Positions 52,237-60,220 of a stretch of 64,000 nucleotides of DNA are shown here, in pieces. The notes under the pieces were generated by a model that was not told the origin of the DNA, did not search any database, and was given only the letters and a program-made list of their open reading frames with translations. Every line of letters starts with the position of its first letter. Within the stretch, counting starts at the first letter, position 1. The stretch spans positions 7,440,001-7,504,000 of the forward strand of contig NZ_CP042437.1 in assembly GCF_007971525.1 (NCBI RefSeq). The letters are read 5' to 3'. This DNA is from Mucilaginibacter ginsenosidivorax (GTDB taxonomy: Bacteria; Bacteroidota; Bacteroidia; Sphingobacteriales; Sphingobacteriaceae). Made by a program: the position numbers and the translations under genes.

Positions 52237-53091
52237 TTAACCCAGGATCTCCCCTACGTGTTTCTGGATATTCTCGCATATATTATCCAGGGGTAGATCG
52301 TTGGCATCGTATCCAAACGGATCTTCAATTTCCTCGGCCAGTAGCTCGATGCTGGCAAAAACAAATAGTACAAAACCAATAATTGGGATCGCAAGATATT
52401 TCATCTCAAACGCCCATGTAAATGGAAGCGTCATGATGTAAGTAAAGATAAACTTCTTGATGAAAACGTTATATGAAAACGGTATCGGGGTTTTCCTGAT
52501 CCTTTCACAAGCACCACAAATATCTGTAAATGAAGTTATTTCGGCAGTTACACTAAACAATTGCTCCGGGTTTATAATTCCTTGTTTGTTAAGCCCGTAA
52601 ACACGGCCGATAATAGCTGATGCCACCTGGTTGGGCACATGTTTTTCTGCATCGATAACAACAAAGGCCTGTTCTTCTGGTATATAAATATCCCGCAGGT
52701 GATTTCGTAACACTCTTGCATATAACGGGATTAGGTAGTTGAAAAATGCCCATTCCTCTTCGCCAATCAGGAATTTTAGTTTTATAGCCAGGTTACGGCT
52801 GCTATTGGTTAAGCTACCCCATACTTTCCTGCCTTCCCACCAACGGTCATACGCCGAATTTATCCGGAAGGCCAGCAGTAACGACAATACAAACCCTACG
52901 GTTTGGTGTACAAAACTTACTTTTTTGAGCAGGCTGCTGTCTGGTAAATGCCAAAAGTCTATCAGTAAATAAATTACTGCACCCGCATAGGCACTAACGG
53001 CAATAATCAACGGCAGAAGCTCGCGCAGGGTGTCGGCTTTATTGAGTTTAAAAATAAAAGAGAACCACTCTTTGGGATTGTAATAAACCAT
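52237..53091 (-). CDS. Bestrophin-family ion channel
   Basis: A 284-residue membrane protein of the bestrophin / RFP-TM family, which forms pentameric anion or cation channels. Family signature: VHQTVGFVLSLLLAFRINSAYDRWWEGRKVWGSLTNSSRNLA, followed by ACERIRKTPIPFSYNVFIKKF and the final EDPFGYDANDLPLD, the acidic C-terminal clasp. About four membrane helices (25-45, 60-80, 210-230, 235-255). It lies between kynU (9 nt) and the HDAC-like gene (6 nt). Confidence 0.92.
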   Translation of the reverse strand: MVYYNPKEWFSFIFKLNKADTLRELLPLIIAVSAYAGAVIYLLIDFWHLPDSSLLKKVSFVHQTVGFVLSLLLAFRINSAYDRWWEGRKVWGSLTNSSRNLAIKLKFLIGEEEWAFFNYLIPLYARVLRNHLRDIYIPEEQAFVVIDAEKHVPNQVASAIIGRVYGLNKQGIINPEQLFSVTAEITSFTDICGACERIRKTPIPFSYNVFIKKFIFTYIMTLPFTWAFEMKYLAIPIIGFVLFVFASIELLAEEIEDPFGYDANDLPLDNICENIQKHVGEILG

Positions 53092-53100
53092 ATTGATAAT

Positions 53101-54387
53101 TTACTTTACAGCTTCTATGGCATTTGCCAGGTGTTTTGCTGTATGATAAACGTCCTGGAAAGAATTGTATAATGGAACAGGGCTTAAGCGAATCACATCA
53201 GGTTCGCGCCAATCGCCAATTACACCATTTTCGGCCAGGTAATTGAAAATCTTTTTAGCGTTCCGGCTGCAAACTATCGATAACTGGCAACCGCGATCAG
53301 CTTCGTTTGCCGGGGTGATAATGTTAAAAACATTGTCACCCCGATCTTTATTAATCTCGCCGGTCAAAAACTCCAAATAACCCGTTAGCGCAACGCTTTT
53401 TTTGCGAAGGATATCAATATCGCCTACGGTATCAAAAATCGCCATAGAGGCCTTAAATAAAGCCAGGAGAATTATCGGGCTTGTGCTCACCTGCCAGCCT
53501 TCGGCACCAACAGCAGGATCAAACCCCGGAGTCATTAAAAAACGTCTATCGGCGCGATAGCCCCACCAGCCCGCAAGGCGGTTCATTGCCTTATCTGTAA
53601 AGTGTTTTTCGTGTACGAATATTCCACTGATTCCACCAGGGCCCGAGTTCATATACTTGTAAGAGCACCAGCAGGCGAAATCGGCGCCCCACTCGTGTAA
53701 TTTCAAAGGTACATTACCGGCAGCGTGCGCCAAATCGAAACCGGCATAGGCCCCTGCATCGTGTGCGGCTTTAGCTATTGCCGGTAAATCGAAAAACTGG
53801 CCGGTGTAATAGTTTATTCCACTAAACATTACTAAAGCTAATTCATCACCGTGCTCATTGATGCAATTTAAGATATCTTCGGTACGTAATGTTACTTCGC
53901 CTTCACGCGGAAAAATCTCGATGATGGCATCTTTCGGATCAAGGCCATGAAACTTAACCTGGCTTTCCATGGCGTACTGATCTGACGGGAAAGCGCCGCC
54001 TTCCATAATGATTTTAAATCTTTTACTATCTGGTTTATAGAAACTTATCATTAATAAATGAAGATTCACTGTAAGCGAATTCATAACAGCAACTTCATTC
54101 TCACTGGCACCTACTATGTTTGCTATCGACCTGGTAAGGGGTTTGTGATACTCCAGCCAGGAATCACTTCCCTGGAACCATCCTTCAACCGCGAGATTTT
54201 GCCAGTTTGCCATTTGATCGGCGATATATTGAGCAGCAGATTTTGGCTGCAGGCCAAGAGAATTACCACAAAGATAAATGGCATCCTCTCCCTTATGTTT
54301 CGGGATCAAAAAACGATCTCTGAACCTTTTCAGCGAATCAAGTTCGTCTTGTTCAATTGCAAATGCTAAGCTATTCTGGTAATTCAT
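53101..54387 (-). CDS. kynU: Kynureninase
   Basis: A 428-residue PLP enzyme that cleaves kynurenine or 3-hydroxykynurenine to anthranilate (or 3-hydroxyanthranilate) and alanine. Motifs: YLCGNSLGLQPKSA, DLAHAAGNVPLKLHEW and the PLP-lysine segment CWCSYKYMNSGPGGISGIF, with EGWQVSTSPI after. No tryptophan dioxygenase or kynurenine monooxygenase gene is in the window, so the pathway step is isolated here. 35 nt downstream of the mpg gene. Confidence 0.95.
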   Translation of the reverse strand: MNYQNSLAFAIEQDELDSLKRFRDRFLIPKHKGEDAIYLCGNSLGLQPKSAAQYIADQMANWQNLAVEGWFQGSDSWLEYHKPLTRSIANIVGASENEVAVMNSLTVNLHLLMISFYKPDSKRFKIIMEGGAFPSDQYAMESQVKFHGLDPKDAIIEIFPREGEVTLRTEDILNCINEHGDELALVMFSGINYYTGQFFDLPAIAKAAHDAGAYAGFDLAHAAGNVPLKLHEWGADFACWCSYKYMNSGPGGISGIFVHEKHFTDKAMNRLAGWWGYRADRRFLMTPGFDPAVGAEGWQVSTSPIILLALFKASMAIFDTVGDIDILRKKSVALTGYLEFLTGEINKDRGDNVFNIITPANEADRGCQLSIVCSRNAKKIFNYLAENGVIGDWREPDVIRLSPVPLYNSFQDVYHTAKHLANAIEAVK

Positions 54388-54422
54388 CGCCCAATATTAC
54401 AAAAAAGGCATTTTAAACCGGG

Positions 54423-55025
54423 TTATTTATTGGGTTTACTCACGTATTTATTGCCTTTTACATAAAACCGATAAGGTAAAAAAGCATCTTCGCCGGCATA
54501 ACTTACACCAATCCGGGGGCCAATTGCAATTTGCTCATCTGTTAAATTAAGACCGCGGTCCTCTATCCAAATGGTATCGCTTTGCAAGCTTATCGCGTTG
54601 ATATTGCGGGAGATACCTAATGCCTTAGCCACCGAACCCGGCCCCGCTGTAATAGTGGGCTTAAACATGGGCATATTGCGCCTAACCTGCATAGCCTCAA
54701 TGCCATCCGTAGGGTTTACTGCACGGATAAGTATAGCATGGGGTGTACCTTCAACAGAAGTAACTATATTAAACATTTCATGAATGCCATAGCACAGATA
54801 AACGTATGCTATACCACCTTGCATAAACATGGTTTTGGTACGAGGGGTTACCCGGTTACCATACGAGTGAGATGCCTTATCAATAATTCCATTATAAGCT
54901 TCTGTTTCAACAATATAACCTCCGGTTGTTACACCATCAATACAGGTAAATAAGTACTTGCCAAGCAGGCTTTTACTGATGGAAACTACATCATTTCCTA
55001 AATAATAATCCTCGTTTAATTTCAT
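54423..55025 (-). CDS. DNA-3-methyladenine glycosylase (AAG/MPG type)
   Basis: A 200-residue alkylation-repair glycosylase of the mammalian AAG family. Motifs: VSISKSLLGKYLF, IVETEAYNGIIDKASHSYGN with the catalytic Glu in ETEAY, GGIAYVYLCYGIHEMFNIVT, HAILIRAVNP and AGPGSVAKALGI. The size matches the bacterial form. It overlaps the alpha/beta hydrolase gene by 4 nt. Confidence 0.94.
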   Translation of the reverse strand: MKLNEDYYLGNDVVSISKSLLGKYLFTCIDGVTTGGYIVETEAYNGIIDKASHSYGNRVTPRTKTMFMQGGIAYVYLCYGIHEMFNIVTSVEGTPHAILIRAVNPTDGIEAMQVRRNMPMFKPTITAGPGSVAKALGISRNINAISLQSDTIWIEDRGLNLTDEQIAIGPRIGVSYAGEDAFLPYRFYVKGNKYVSKPNK

Positions 55026-55672
55026 TGCTGATGGAGGATTGGTTCTAATAATTTGTTTATTTCTGTTGCTTTGTCAAAAATCATAATGTGCGTACCACCT
55101 TTTACAATGGTGGCATCTTTTATTTTTTTGTAATCAAAAATCAAATCTTTATCGCCGGTAATGTGGTAAATGTTTGCTGGGATAATATCATTTTTCCATG
55201 CTAAAATAGCACTCATCGCCCACTCGATAAACACCGGTGAAGTACCTTTCAACATCTCCATGAATACCGTGGCGTCGGCCTTAGCCATCCTTCCGAACAA
55301 CGGTCTGATCATAGAGCCCATCGAAGTCATCAATTTACCCGAAATGAGTTTTTGAACCGGCACATTTCTGAAAAAGCTAAAATAACCCGGAGCCTCGCCG
55401 CTGGTTTTGATACTGGATATCAGGATCACCTTTTCCATGGGCACTATCTTCGCAATTTCTACAGCGAGCATCCCTCCCAGTGAATTGCCTATTACTACCG
55501 AGCCAGGCTTGATATTGTATTGATAAATAAGCTTTTGAGCGTATATAGCTAAAGTATCATTTTTACTTGGCTCTATCCAGTTTATGTGTATAACCTCATG
55601 GTCGTGTAGGTCGATATTCTTATAAATCCGGGTATCGGCACCAAGGCCCGGGATAATGTATATCCTGCCCAT
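55022..55672 (-). CDS. Alpha/beta hydrolase
   Basis: A 216-residue alpha/beta hydrolase fold. N-terminal YIIPGLGADTRIY is the first strand/oxyanion loop; the nucleophile elbow is VVIGNSLGGMLAVEIAK (G-N-S-L-G-G, Ser near 63), and a late His (GGTHIMIFD) completes the likely triad. Substrate unknown. Its ends overlap both neighbours (1 nt and 4 nt), so it is translated with the msrC-like and mpg genes. Confidence 0.87.
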   Translation of the reverse strand: MGRIYIIPGLGADTRIYKNIDLHDHEVIHINWIEPSKNDTLAIYAQKLIYQYNIKPGSVVIGNSLGGMLAVEIAKIVPMEKVILISSIKTSGEAPGYFSFFRNVPVQKLISGKLMTSMGSMIRPLFGRMAKADATVFMEMLKGTSPVFIEWAMSAILAWKNDIIPANIYHITGDKDLIFDYKKIKDATIVKGGTHIMIFDKATEINKLLEPILHQQ

Positions 55673-56148
55673 TAAAATTTAATCAGCTTAACTATTTGCT
55701 CCAGGAACAAAGCGTCGGTTTCATCAAACTGATCAAGTAATTCGCTATCAACATCCAATACACCAACTACTATATTATTTTGAAATACAGGTACTACAAT
55801 CTCCGACCGGGAAAGCGAACTACATGCAATATGACCAGGAAATTCCTCAACATCCGGCACCACTAAAGTTTTGGCCTGCTCCCAAGCCGCGCCGCAAACA
55901 CCTTTGCCCAGCTTTATGCGGGTGCACGCCACAGGCCCCTGGAAAGGGCCTAAAACAAGTTCCTCGTTTTTTACCATGTAAAAACCTACCCAAAACCATT
56001 TAAACTGCTCTTTTAAGGCAGCGCTAATGTTGGCCAGGTTGGCCACTAAATCGGTTTCGCCATCAAGCAAAGCCGCTATCTGGGGAACAAGTGTAGTATA
56101 TTGTTCGGTTTTATCGGTTGATGTGGTTATGTTTAAGTCCTCTGCCAT
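55672..56148 (-). CDS. msrC: GAF-domain free methionine-(R)-sulfoxide reductase
   Basis: A 158-residue GAF-fold enzyme that reduces free Met-R-sulfoxide. The three conserved cysteines are visible in PVACTRIKLGKGVCGAAW and HIACSSLSRSEIVVPV, with VGVLDVDSELLDQFDETD at the end, the family signature. First gene of the minus-strand unit ending at the HDAC-like gene. The gap 56149-56282 holds only a short AT-rich run with TCAAATTTTCAAATCCTCAAATT-like repeats. Confidence 0.92.
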   Translation of the reverse strand: MAEDLNITTSTDKTEQYTTLVPQIAALLDGETDLVANLANISAALKEQFKWFWVGFYMVKNEELVLGPFQGPVACTRIKLGKGVCGAAWEQAKTLVVPDVEEFPGHIACSSLSRSEIVVPVFQNNIVVGVLDVDSELLDQFDETDALFLEQIVKLIKF

Positions 56149-56282
56149 AACACAAAGATGGATAATTTGGCAGCAAGTATTTTAGTCCAAAAGTCAATTT
56201 TGCATATTATTTAAAATGCAAAAAAGCACCGGCAATACTGATACTAAACACCCATCTTCAAATTTTCAAATCCTCAAATTAA

Positions 56283-57992
56283 TTAAATATTCCCTTTCTT
56301 CAACTCATCCGCCGCAAAATTTGCGGCCCTGGCAGTTAGCGCCATATAAGTTAAGGACGGATTTTGGCACGCCGACGATGTCATGGCGGCACCATCGGTA
56401 ACAAAAACGTTTTTGGCATCCCAAACCTGGTTGTGCTCGTTCAGTACCGATGTTTTAGGATCGCGCCCCATCCGGGCGGTGCCCATTTCGTGAATGCCAT
56501 CGCCTATATTGTGGCCCCGGTCATGCGTTTGGACGTTTTTTACTCCGGCACTTTCCAGCATTGCTTTAGCTTCTTTAACTATATCTACGCGCATCTTCAT
56601 TTCATTTTCCCTGATCACGGCGTCCATAGATAATATTGGCAGCCCCCATTTGTCTTTGCGGGTTTTATCAAGCGTAATTTTGTTGTCGTGGTAAGGCAGC
56701 AGTTCGCCAAACCCGTTTATACCTATTTGCCAGTCACCAGGTTCGGTTATGGCATCTTTGTATTGCGCGCCAATATTCATCTCGGCAATCTCACGGCTCC
56801 AGCCGGTACGGCTGGCTGCGCCCTGGTAGCCAAAGCCGCGCAGGTAATCGCGCTTATCGCCAAATAAATTGGCAAATCGCACAACATAAATACCATTGGC
56901 ACGCCTGCCGTAATAATATTTATCCTCAAACCCTTCAACCGTGCCCGATGCACCTAAATTATAATGATGATCCATAATATTGTGGCCAAGTTCGCCGCTA
57001 CTGCTGCCCAGACCGCCCGGCCAGATATCTGTTGCCGAATTCATTAATACCCATGCACTGTTTAAGGCAGAAGCGTTAACAAATACAACCTTGGCGTAAT
57101 ATTCATAAGTTTTGTTGGTTTCGGCATCCAAAACTTCTACCCCTTTTGCTTTCTGCGTGTCTTTATCGTATAAAATCCGGGTAACAATGCTGTACGGCCT
57201 TACCGTTAAATTACCGGTAGCCAAAGCGGCCGGTAAGGTAGACGACTGCGTACTGAAATATCCTCCAAACGGACACCCCTCCCAACACCTGTTTCTGAAC
57301 TGGCATTGTGTACGGCCGGGTATAGCGGCCGTAAGGTTGGCAACACGGCCTATGATCATATGCCTTGTATTGTTGTAATTCTTTTTAATTCGCGCAGCTA
57401 CATCCTTTTCTACCCAATTCATATCCATTGGTGGTAAAAAATGTCCGTCAGGTAAGTGAGGCAATCCTTCTAATGACCCACTTATACCGGCAAATTTTTC
57501 AACATGATCATACCAGGGTGCCAGGTCTTTATAACGGATGGGCCAGTCAATTGCCCAACCATCTTTTGCGTTAGCTTCAAAATCAAAATCGCTCCAGCGA
57601 TAGCTTTGGCGCCCCCATAAAATAGAGCGACCGCCCAATTGGTATGATCGCCACCAGTTAAATGGTTTAACCTCATGATAAGGCGCTTCCTGCTCATTTA
57701 CCCAATAATCCATAATAGGTTCCTGGGCGCCCCAGTTACGTGAAATTACCGGCCGTGCCTTGCGCTGCTCCTGGGTTACAGAACCGCGGTGCTCAAAGTC
57801 CCACGGATCTTTGGCCGCTGTTTTATAATCTTTAATGTGCTCAAAGTTCCTGCCGCGTTCAAGCATAATGGTTTTTAAGCCCCTGCCTGTTAGTTCTTTA
57901 GCCGCCCAGCCACCGCTGATGCCCGATCCTACAACAATAGCGTCATAAGTATTTCCGGCTTTGGCGCTGCCGCTTACATTGTTTAATGGCAT
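56283..57992 (-). CDS. GMC family oxidoreductase (gluconate/polyol dehydrogenase type)
   Basis: A 569-residue FAD enzyme. FAD-binding motif DAIVVGSGISGGWAAKEL (GxGxxG, about 20-30), then GGRSILWGRQSYRW, a cysteine-rich CQFRNRCWEGCPFGGYF (about 240-256) seen in the gluconate 2-dehydrogenase large-subunit branch, and GMC_oxred_C with HEMGTARMG and QNPSLTYMALTARAANFA. No Tat signal is seen. The usual small subunit (DUF subunit 3) is not next to it within the window, so it may use another partner or oxidise a sugar alcohol alone. Divergent from the MOSC gene. Confidence 0.88.
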   Translation of the reverse strand: MPLNNVSGSAKAGNTYDAIVVGSGISGGWAAKELTGRGLKTIMLERGRNFEHIKDYKTAAKDPWDFEHRGSVTQEQRKARPVISRNWGAQEPIMDYWVNEQEAPYHEVKPFNWWRSYQLGGRSILWGRQSYRWSDFDFEANAKDGWAIDWPIRYKDLAPWYDHVEKFAGISGSLEGLPHLPDGHFLPPMDMNWVEKDVAARIKKNYNNTRHMIIGRVANLTAAIPGRTQCQFRNRCWEGCPFGGYFSTQSSTLPAALATGNLTVRPYSIVTRILYDKDTQKAKGVEVLDAETNKTYEYYAKVVFVNASALNSAWVLMNSATDIWPGGLGSSSGELGHNIMDHHYNLGASGTVEGFEDKYYYGRRANGIYVVRFANLFGDKRDYLRGFGYQGAASRTGWSREIAEMNIGAQYKDAITEPGDWQIGINGFGELLPYHDNKITLDKTRKDKWGLPILSMDAVIRENEMKMRVDIVKEAKAMLESAGVKNVQTHDRGHNIGDGIHEMGTARMGRDPKTSVLNEHNQVWDAKNVFVTDGAAMTSSACQNPSLTYMALTARAANFAADELKKGNI

Positions 57993-58182
57993 AATCTCGA
58001 ATTGGTTATGAGTAAATTAGGTAATGGTTTCTCAATTGGATAAAACAATATTATCAATTAATATTAACTAAAGCAATCGATTGAAATATTTTTTATACCG
58101 GCACAATTGGGTATCCGTGCTTTAATGCCCCTTCGCATTCAGATCAAAATTTTCTACTTTTACCATATCACTATAATCTTAT

Positions 58183-59040
58183 ATGCTTCAAATCAGCCAG
58201 CTTTACATATATCCTATAAAATCGCTCGGCGGCATTCCGTTAACTTCGGCCGAGGTTACTTCCCGTGGGTTTAAATATGACAGGCGCTGGATGCTGGTTG
58301 ACGAACAAAACCATTTCCTTACGCAGCGCGAACACTCCCAGATGGCTTTAATTAAAGTAGCTGTTGAAACCGACGGTTTATTGGTCAGCCATCATTCATA
58401 TGGTTCGATAAAAGTGCCTTTTGAATTTGATGCCGCTACTTTACACGAGGTAGCAATCTGGGACGATATTACCGCCGGTGTGTATGTTAGCCATAGCATT
58501 GATGATTGGTTTAGCAATGTTTTAGGCACAAGATGCCGGTTAATTTTTATGCCCGATGACACCGAGCGCAAGGTTGATCAGCGTTATGCACAACCCGGCA
58601 TGATCACCTCTTTTGCAGACGCGTACCCTTTTTTACTGATAGGCCAGGCGTCACTTGATGACCTGAATAGCCGGCTGGGTGACGCTTTGCCAATGAATAG
58701 GTTCCGTCCTAATATCGTTTTTACGGGCGGCGAGGCATTTGAAGAGGACTTGATGAACCACATTACTATTGCCGGCATCAGTTTTTACGGCGCTAAACTT
58801 TGCGCCCGCTGTGTGATGACAACTATCGATCAGCAAACCGGTGCAAAAGCTAAGGAGCCGCTAAAAACGCTTGCCAGGTATCGATCCAAAGATAAAAAGA
58901 TACTTTTTGGACAAAACCTGGTACACCAGGGCGAAGGATTTCTTACTGTTGGTGATACCCTTGATGTGTTAAGTACGCACAATGAAGACAGATTTATTGT
59001 AGAAAAAAGAATTAATAATGAAACCAACCGTTACTATTGA
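58183..59040 (+). CDS. MOSC-domain molybdenum protein (mARC/YcbX-like)
   Basis: A 285-residue protein: MOSC N-terminal beta-barrel (1-120; LYIYPIKSLGGIPLTSAEVTSRGFKYDRRWMLVDE) and MOSC domain (125-270). The molybdenum-coordinating Cys region is KLCARCVMTTIDQQTGAK, close to the mARC pattern CxRCxxTTxD. mARC/YcbX enzymes reduce N-hydroxylated compounds such as 6-hydroxylaminopurine. The C-terminal [2Fe-2S] domain of YcbX is absent, so an external electron donor is needed. Overlaps the following selenoprotein-type gene by 23 nt. Confidence 0.88.
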   Translation: MLQISQLYIYPIKSLGGIPLTSAEVTSRGFKYDRRWMLVDEQNHFLTQREHSQMALIKVAVETDGLLVSHHSYGSIKVPFEFDAATLHEVAIWDDITAGVYVSHSIDDWFSNVLGTRCRLIFMPDDTERKVDQRYAQPGMITSFADAYPFLLIGQASLDDLNSRLGDALPMNRFRPNIVFTGGEAFEEDLMNHITIAGISFYGAKLCARCVMTTIDQQTGAKAKEPLKTLARYRSKDKKILFGQNLVHQGEGFLTVGDTLDVLSTHNEDRFIVEKRINNETNRYY

Positions 59041-59296
59041 ATATTGCCCCAAATGCGGCTGGATGATGCGGGCAGCCTATATGGCGCAGGAATTGCTTAC
59101 CACATTTACCGATGATATTTATGGCGTAACACTGCATCCAAGTGAAATTAGCGGAAGATATTCGGTTTTTATTGATGAAGATATAATCTTTGATAGAAAA
59201 AAAGAGTCACGTTTCCCGGAAATTAAGGAACTTAAGCAATTGGTACGCGACCGTGTTAATCCCGAAAAAAATCTTGGCCATTCCGATAAAAAATAA
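59018..59296 (+). CDS. SelT/SelW/SelH (Rdx) family redox protein
   Basis: A 92-residue thioredoxin-like Rdx protein with the active CxxC as IEYCPKCGWMMRAAYMAQELL near the N-terminus and GRYSVFIDEDIIFDRKKESRFPEIKELKQLVRD, which matches the G-x-F-x-V-x-x-x-x-x-I-x-x-R pattern. Bacterial members use Cys instead of Sec, as here. It starts 23 nt before the MOSC stop, so it may be translationally coupled and serve as redox partner of the mARC-like protein. Confidence 0.9.
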   Translation: MKPTVTIEYCPKCGWMMRAAYMAQELLTTFTDDIYGVTLHPSEISGRYSVFIDEDIIFDRKKESRFPEIKELKQLVRDRVNPEKNLGHSDKK

Positions 59297-59525
59297 AAAT
59301 CGGTCAATAGATAAAAGATTTTATTGAAATTATGTAGTTAAATCAATTGCTTTTGTTCATCAGAAAGCAAATAGTTCGCCTTCTCCCCCCCTGTTTTTAT
59401 TATCGTCAGGCACATTGATTTTGTAAGTTTTCAAGGGAAAGTCAATTTTATTATAATTTAAAAGGTAAATAATATAGTATCGTTGTACTCTATAGTTTTA
59501 GTGGATTATTTTATTTAATATTGTT

Positions 59526-59533
59526 TAACTTTG
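59526..59533 (+). promoter_or_regulatory. Promoter -7 element and possible operator of the Rrf2 gene
   Basis: TAACTTTG matches TAnnTTTG, 20 nt before the ATG at 59553, without a clear TTG at -33. About 30 nt upstream, TATAGTA (59473-59479) and TACTCTATA (59486-59494) form an imperfect palindrome that could be the Rrf2 binding site. The gap 59297-59525 holds nothing else I can name. Confidence 0.4.
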
Positions 59534-59552
59534 TGAGTTTTTATTTAAAAAA

Positions 59553-59987
59553 ATGCTTTCTAAAAAAACTAAGTACGCTATTAAGGCATTGGTGATCCTG
59601 GGTAAAAACATGGATCAGCCGCCTATGCAAATTTCGAGAATCGCCGAGGCAGAACGAATTCCCAAAAAATTCCTGGAGCAAATCCTGCTCGATCTGCGTA
59701 ATGCCGGTTTCCTTTATAGTAAAAAAGGAGCTGGCGGCGGTTACAGCTTAAACCGCGATCCGAAAGAGATTTTCCTGGTTAGCATTATGCGTATTACCGA
59801 TGGCCCTATAGCTATGGTACCCTGCGCCAGCCTGAACTTTTACCACAAATGCGACGAGTGCCACCAGGAAACTACCTGTGGTATCCGCGATGTGTTTGTT
59901 GATGTGCGGGATGCCACACTAAAAATCCTGAGCGAGACCAGCATCGCAGATATTATTACCCGGGAGCAGACGCTTATCAACGTTTAA
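59553..59987 (+). CDS. Rrf2 family transcriptional regulator
   Basis: A 144-residue winged-helix Rrf2 protein: LSKKTKYAIKALVILGKN, IPKKFLEQILLDLRNAGFLYSKKGAGGGYSL (wing) and the cysteine cluster PCASLNFYHKCDECHQETTCGIRD with four cysteines, which could hold an Fe-S cluster or sense redox. In many Bacteria, Rrf2 members (CymR, IscR types) control sulfur or Fe-S genes; its place just before the siroheme reductase operon supports a sulfur-assimilation role. It has its own terminator. Confidence 0.9.
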   Translation: MLSKKTKYAIKALVILGKNMDQPPMQISRIAEAERIPKKFLEQILLDLRNAGFLYSKKGAGGGYSLNRDPKEIFLVSIMRITDGPIAMVPCASLNFYHKCDECHQETTCGIRDVFVDVRDATLKILSETSIADIITREQTLINV

Positions 59988-59996
59988 CGTTATCAT

Positions 59997-60020
59997 AAAA
60001 CTGTCAAATAACAGTTTTTT
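59997..60020 (+). terminator. Terminator of the Rrf2 gene
   Basis: Perfect 8-bp stem AAAACTGT (59997-60004) / ACAGTTTT (60011-60018), 6-nt loop, ending in TTTTTT; 9 nt after the stop. Confidence 0.75.
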
Positions 60021-60053
60021 CAATTAAATTCTACCATTTCCCTATACTATGTA

Positions 60054-60061
60054 TATATTTG
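60054..60061 (+). promoter_or_regulatory. Candidate promoter -7 element of the sulfite reductase operon
   Basis: TATATTTG matches TAnnTTTG. It would start the transcript near 60067, just ahead of the Cys-Cys leader ORF (60076). No TTG is found at the usual spacing, so an activator may be needed. Confidence 0.45.
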
Positions 60062-60075
60062 TGATATAAAACATA

Positions 60076-60147
60076 ATGAGCCCTATTAATATACACACTT
60101 ATATCCATATGTACTGCTGTTTAACAGGCGACAGAACACGGCTATAA
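60076..60147 (+). CDS. Leader peptide with tandem Cys codons
   Basis: A 23-codon ORF beginning MSPINIHTY, with an in-frame internal ATG at 60109 giving MYCCLTGDRTRL and TAA at 60145-60147. Two adjacent Cys codons (TGC TGT, 60115-60120) lie 45 nt upstream of a terminator-like hairpin and about 100 nt upstream of a sulfite reductase gene. Position, size and amino-acid content fit a regulatory leader peptide sensing cysteinyl-tRNA. The assignment rests on sequence only. Confidence 0.55.
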   Translation: MSPINIHTYIHMYCCLTGDRTRL

Positions 60148-60165
60148 TTTGTATTACCCACATAC

Positions 60166-60197
60166 GCCTCTTTAGCCAAAGCCAAAGGGGCTTTTTT
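60166..60197 (+). promoter_or_regulatory. Terminator hairpin in the leader of the sulfite reductase operon (putative attenuator)
   Basis: Stem GCCTCTTT (60166-60173) / AAAGGGGC (60184-60191) with one G-U pair, 10-nt loop, then six T (60192-60197), ending 23 nt before the reductase ATG. AGGCG (60126-60130), within the leader ORF, can pair with CGCCT (60165-60169), which would disrupt the terminator. This makes transcription attenuation plausible. Confidence 0.55.
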
Positions 60198-60220
60198 ATA
60201 ATTGATTAAAAAAATAGCTT

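Noticed and set aside
59988..60220. SAM, cobalamin or TPP riboswitch in the sulfite reductase leader
   Set aside because: None of the recognisable core motifs of these riboswitches is visible; the Cys-codon leader ORF with terminator explains the layout better.
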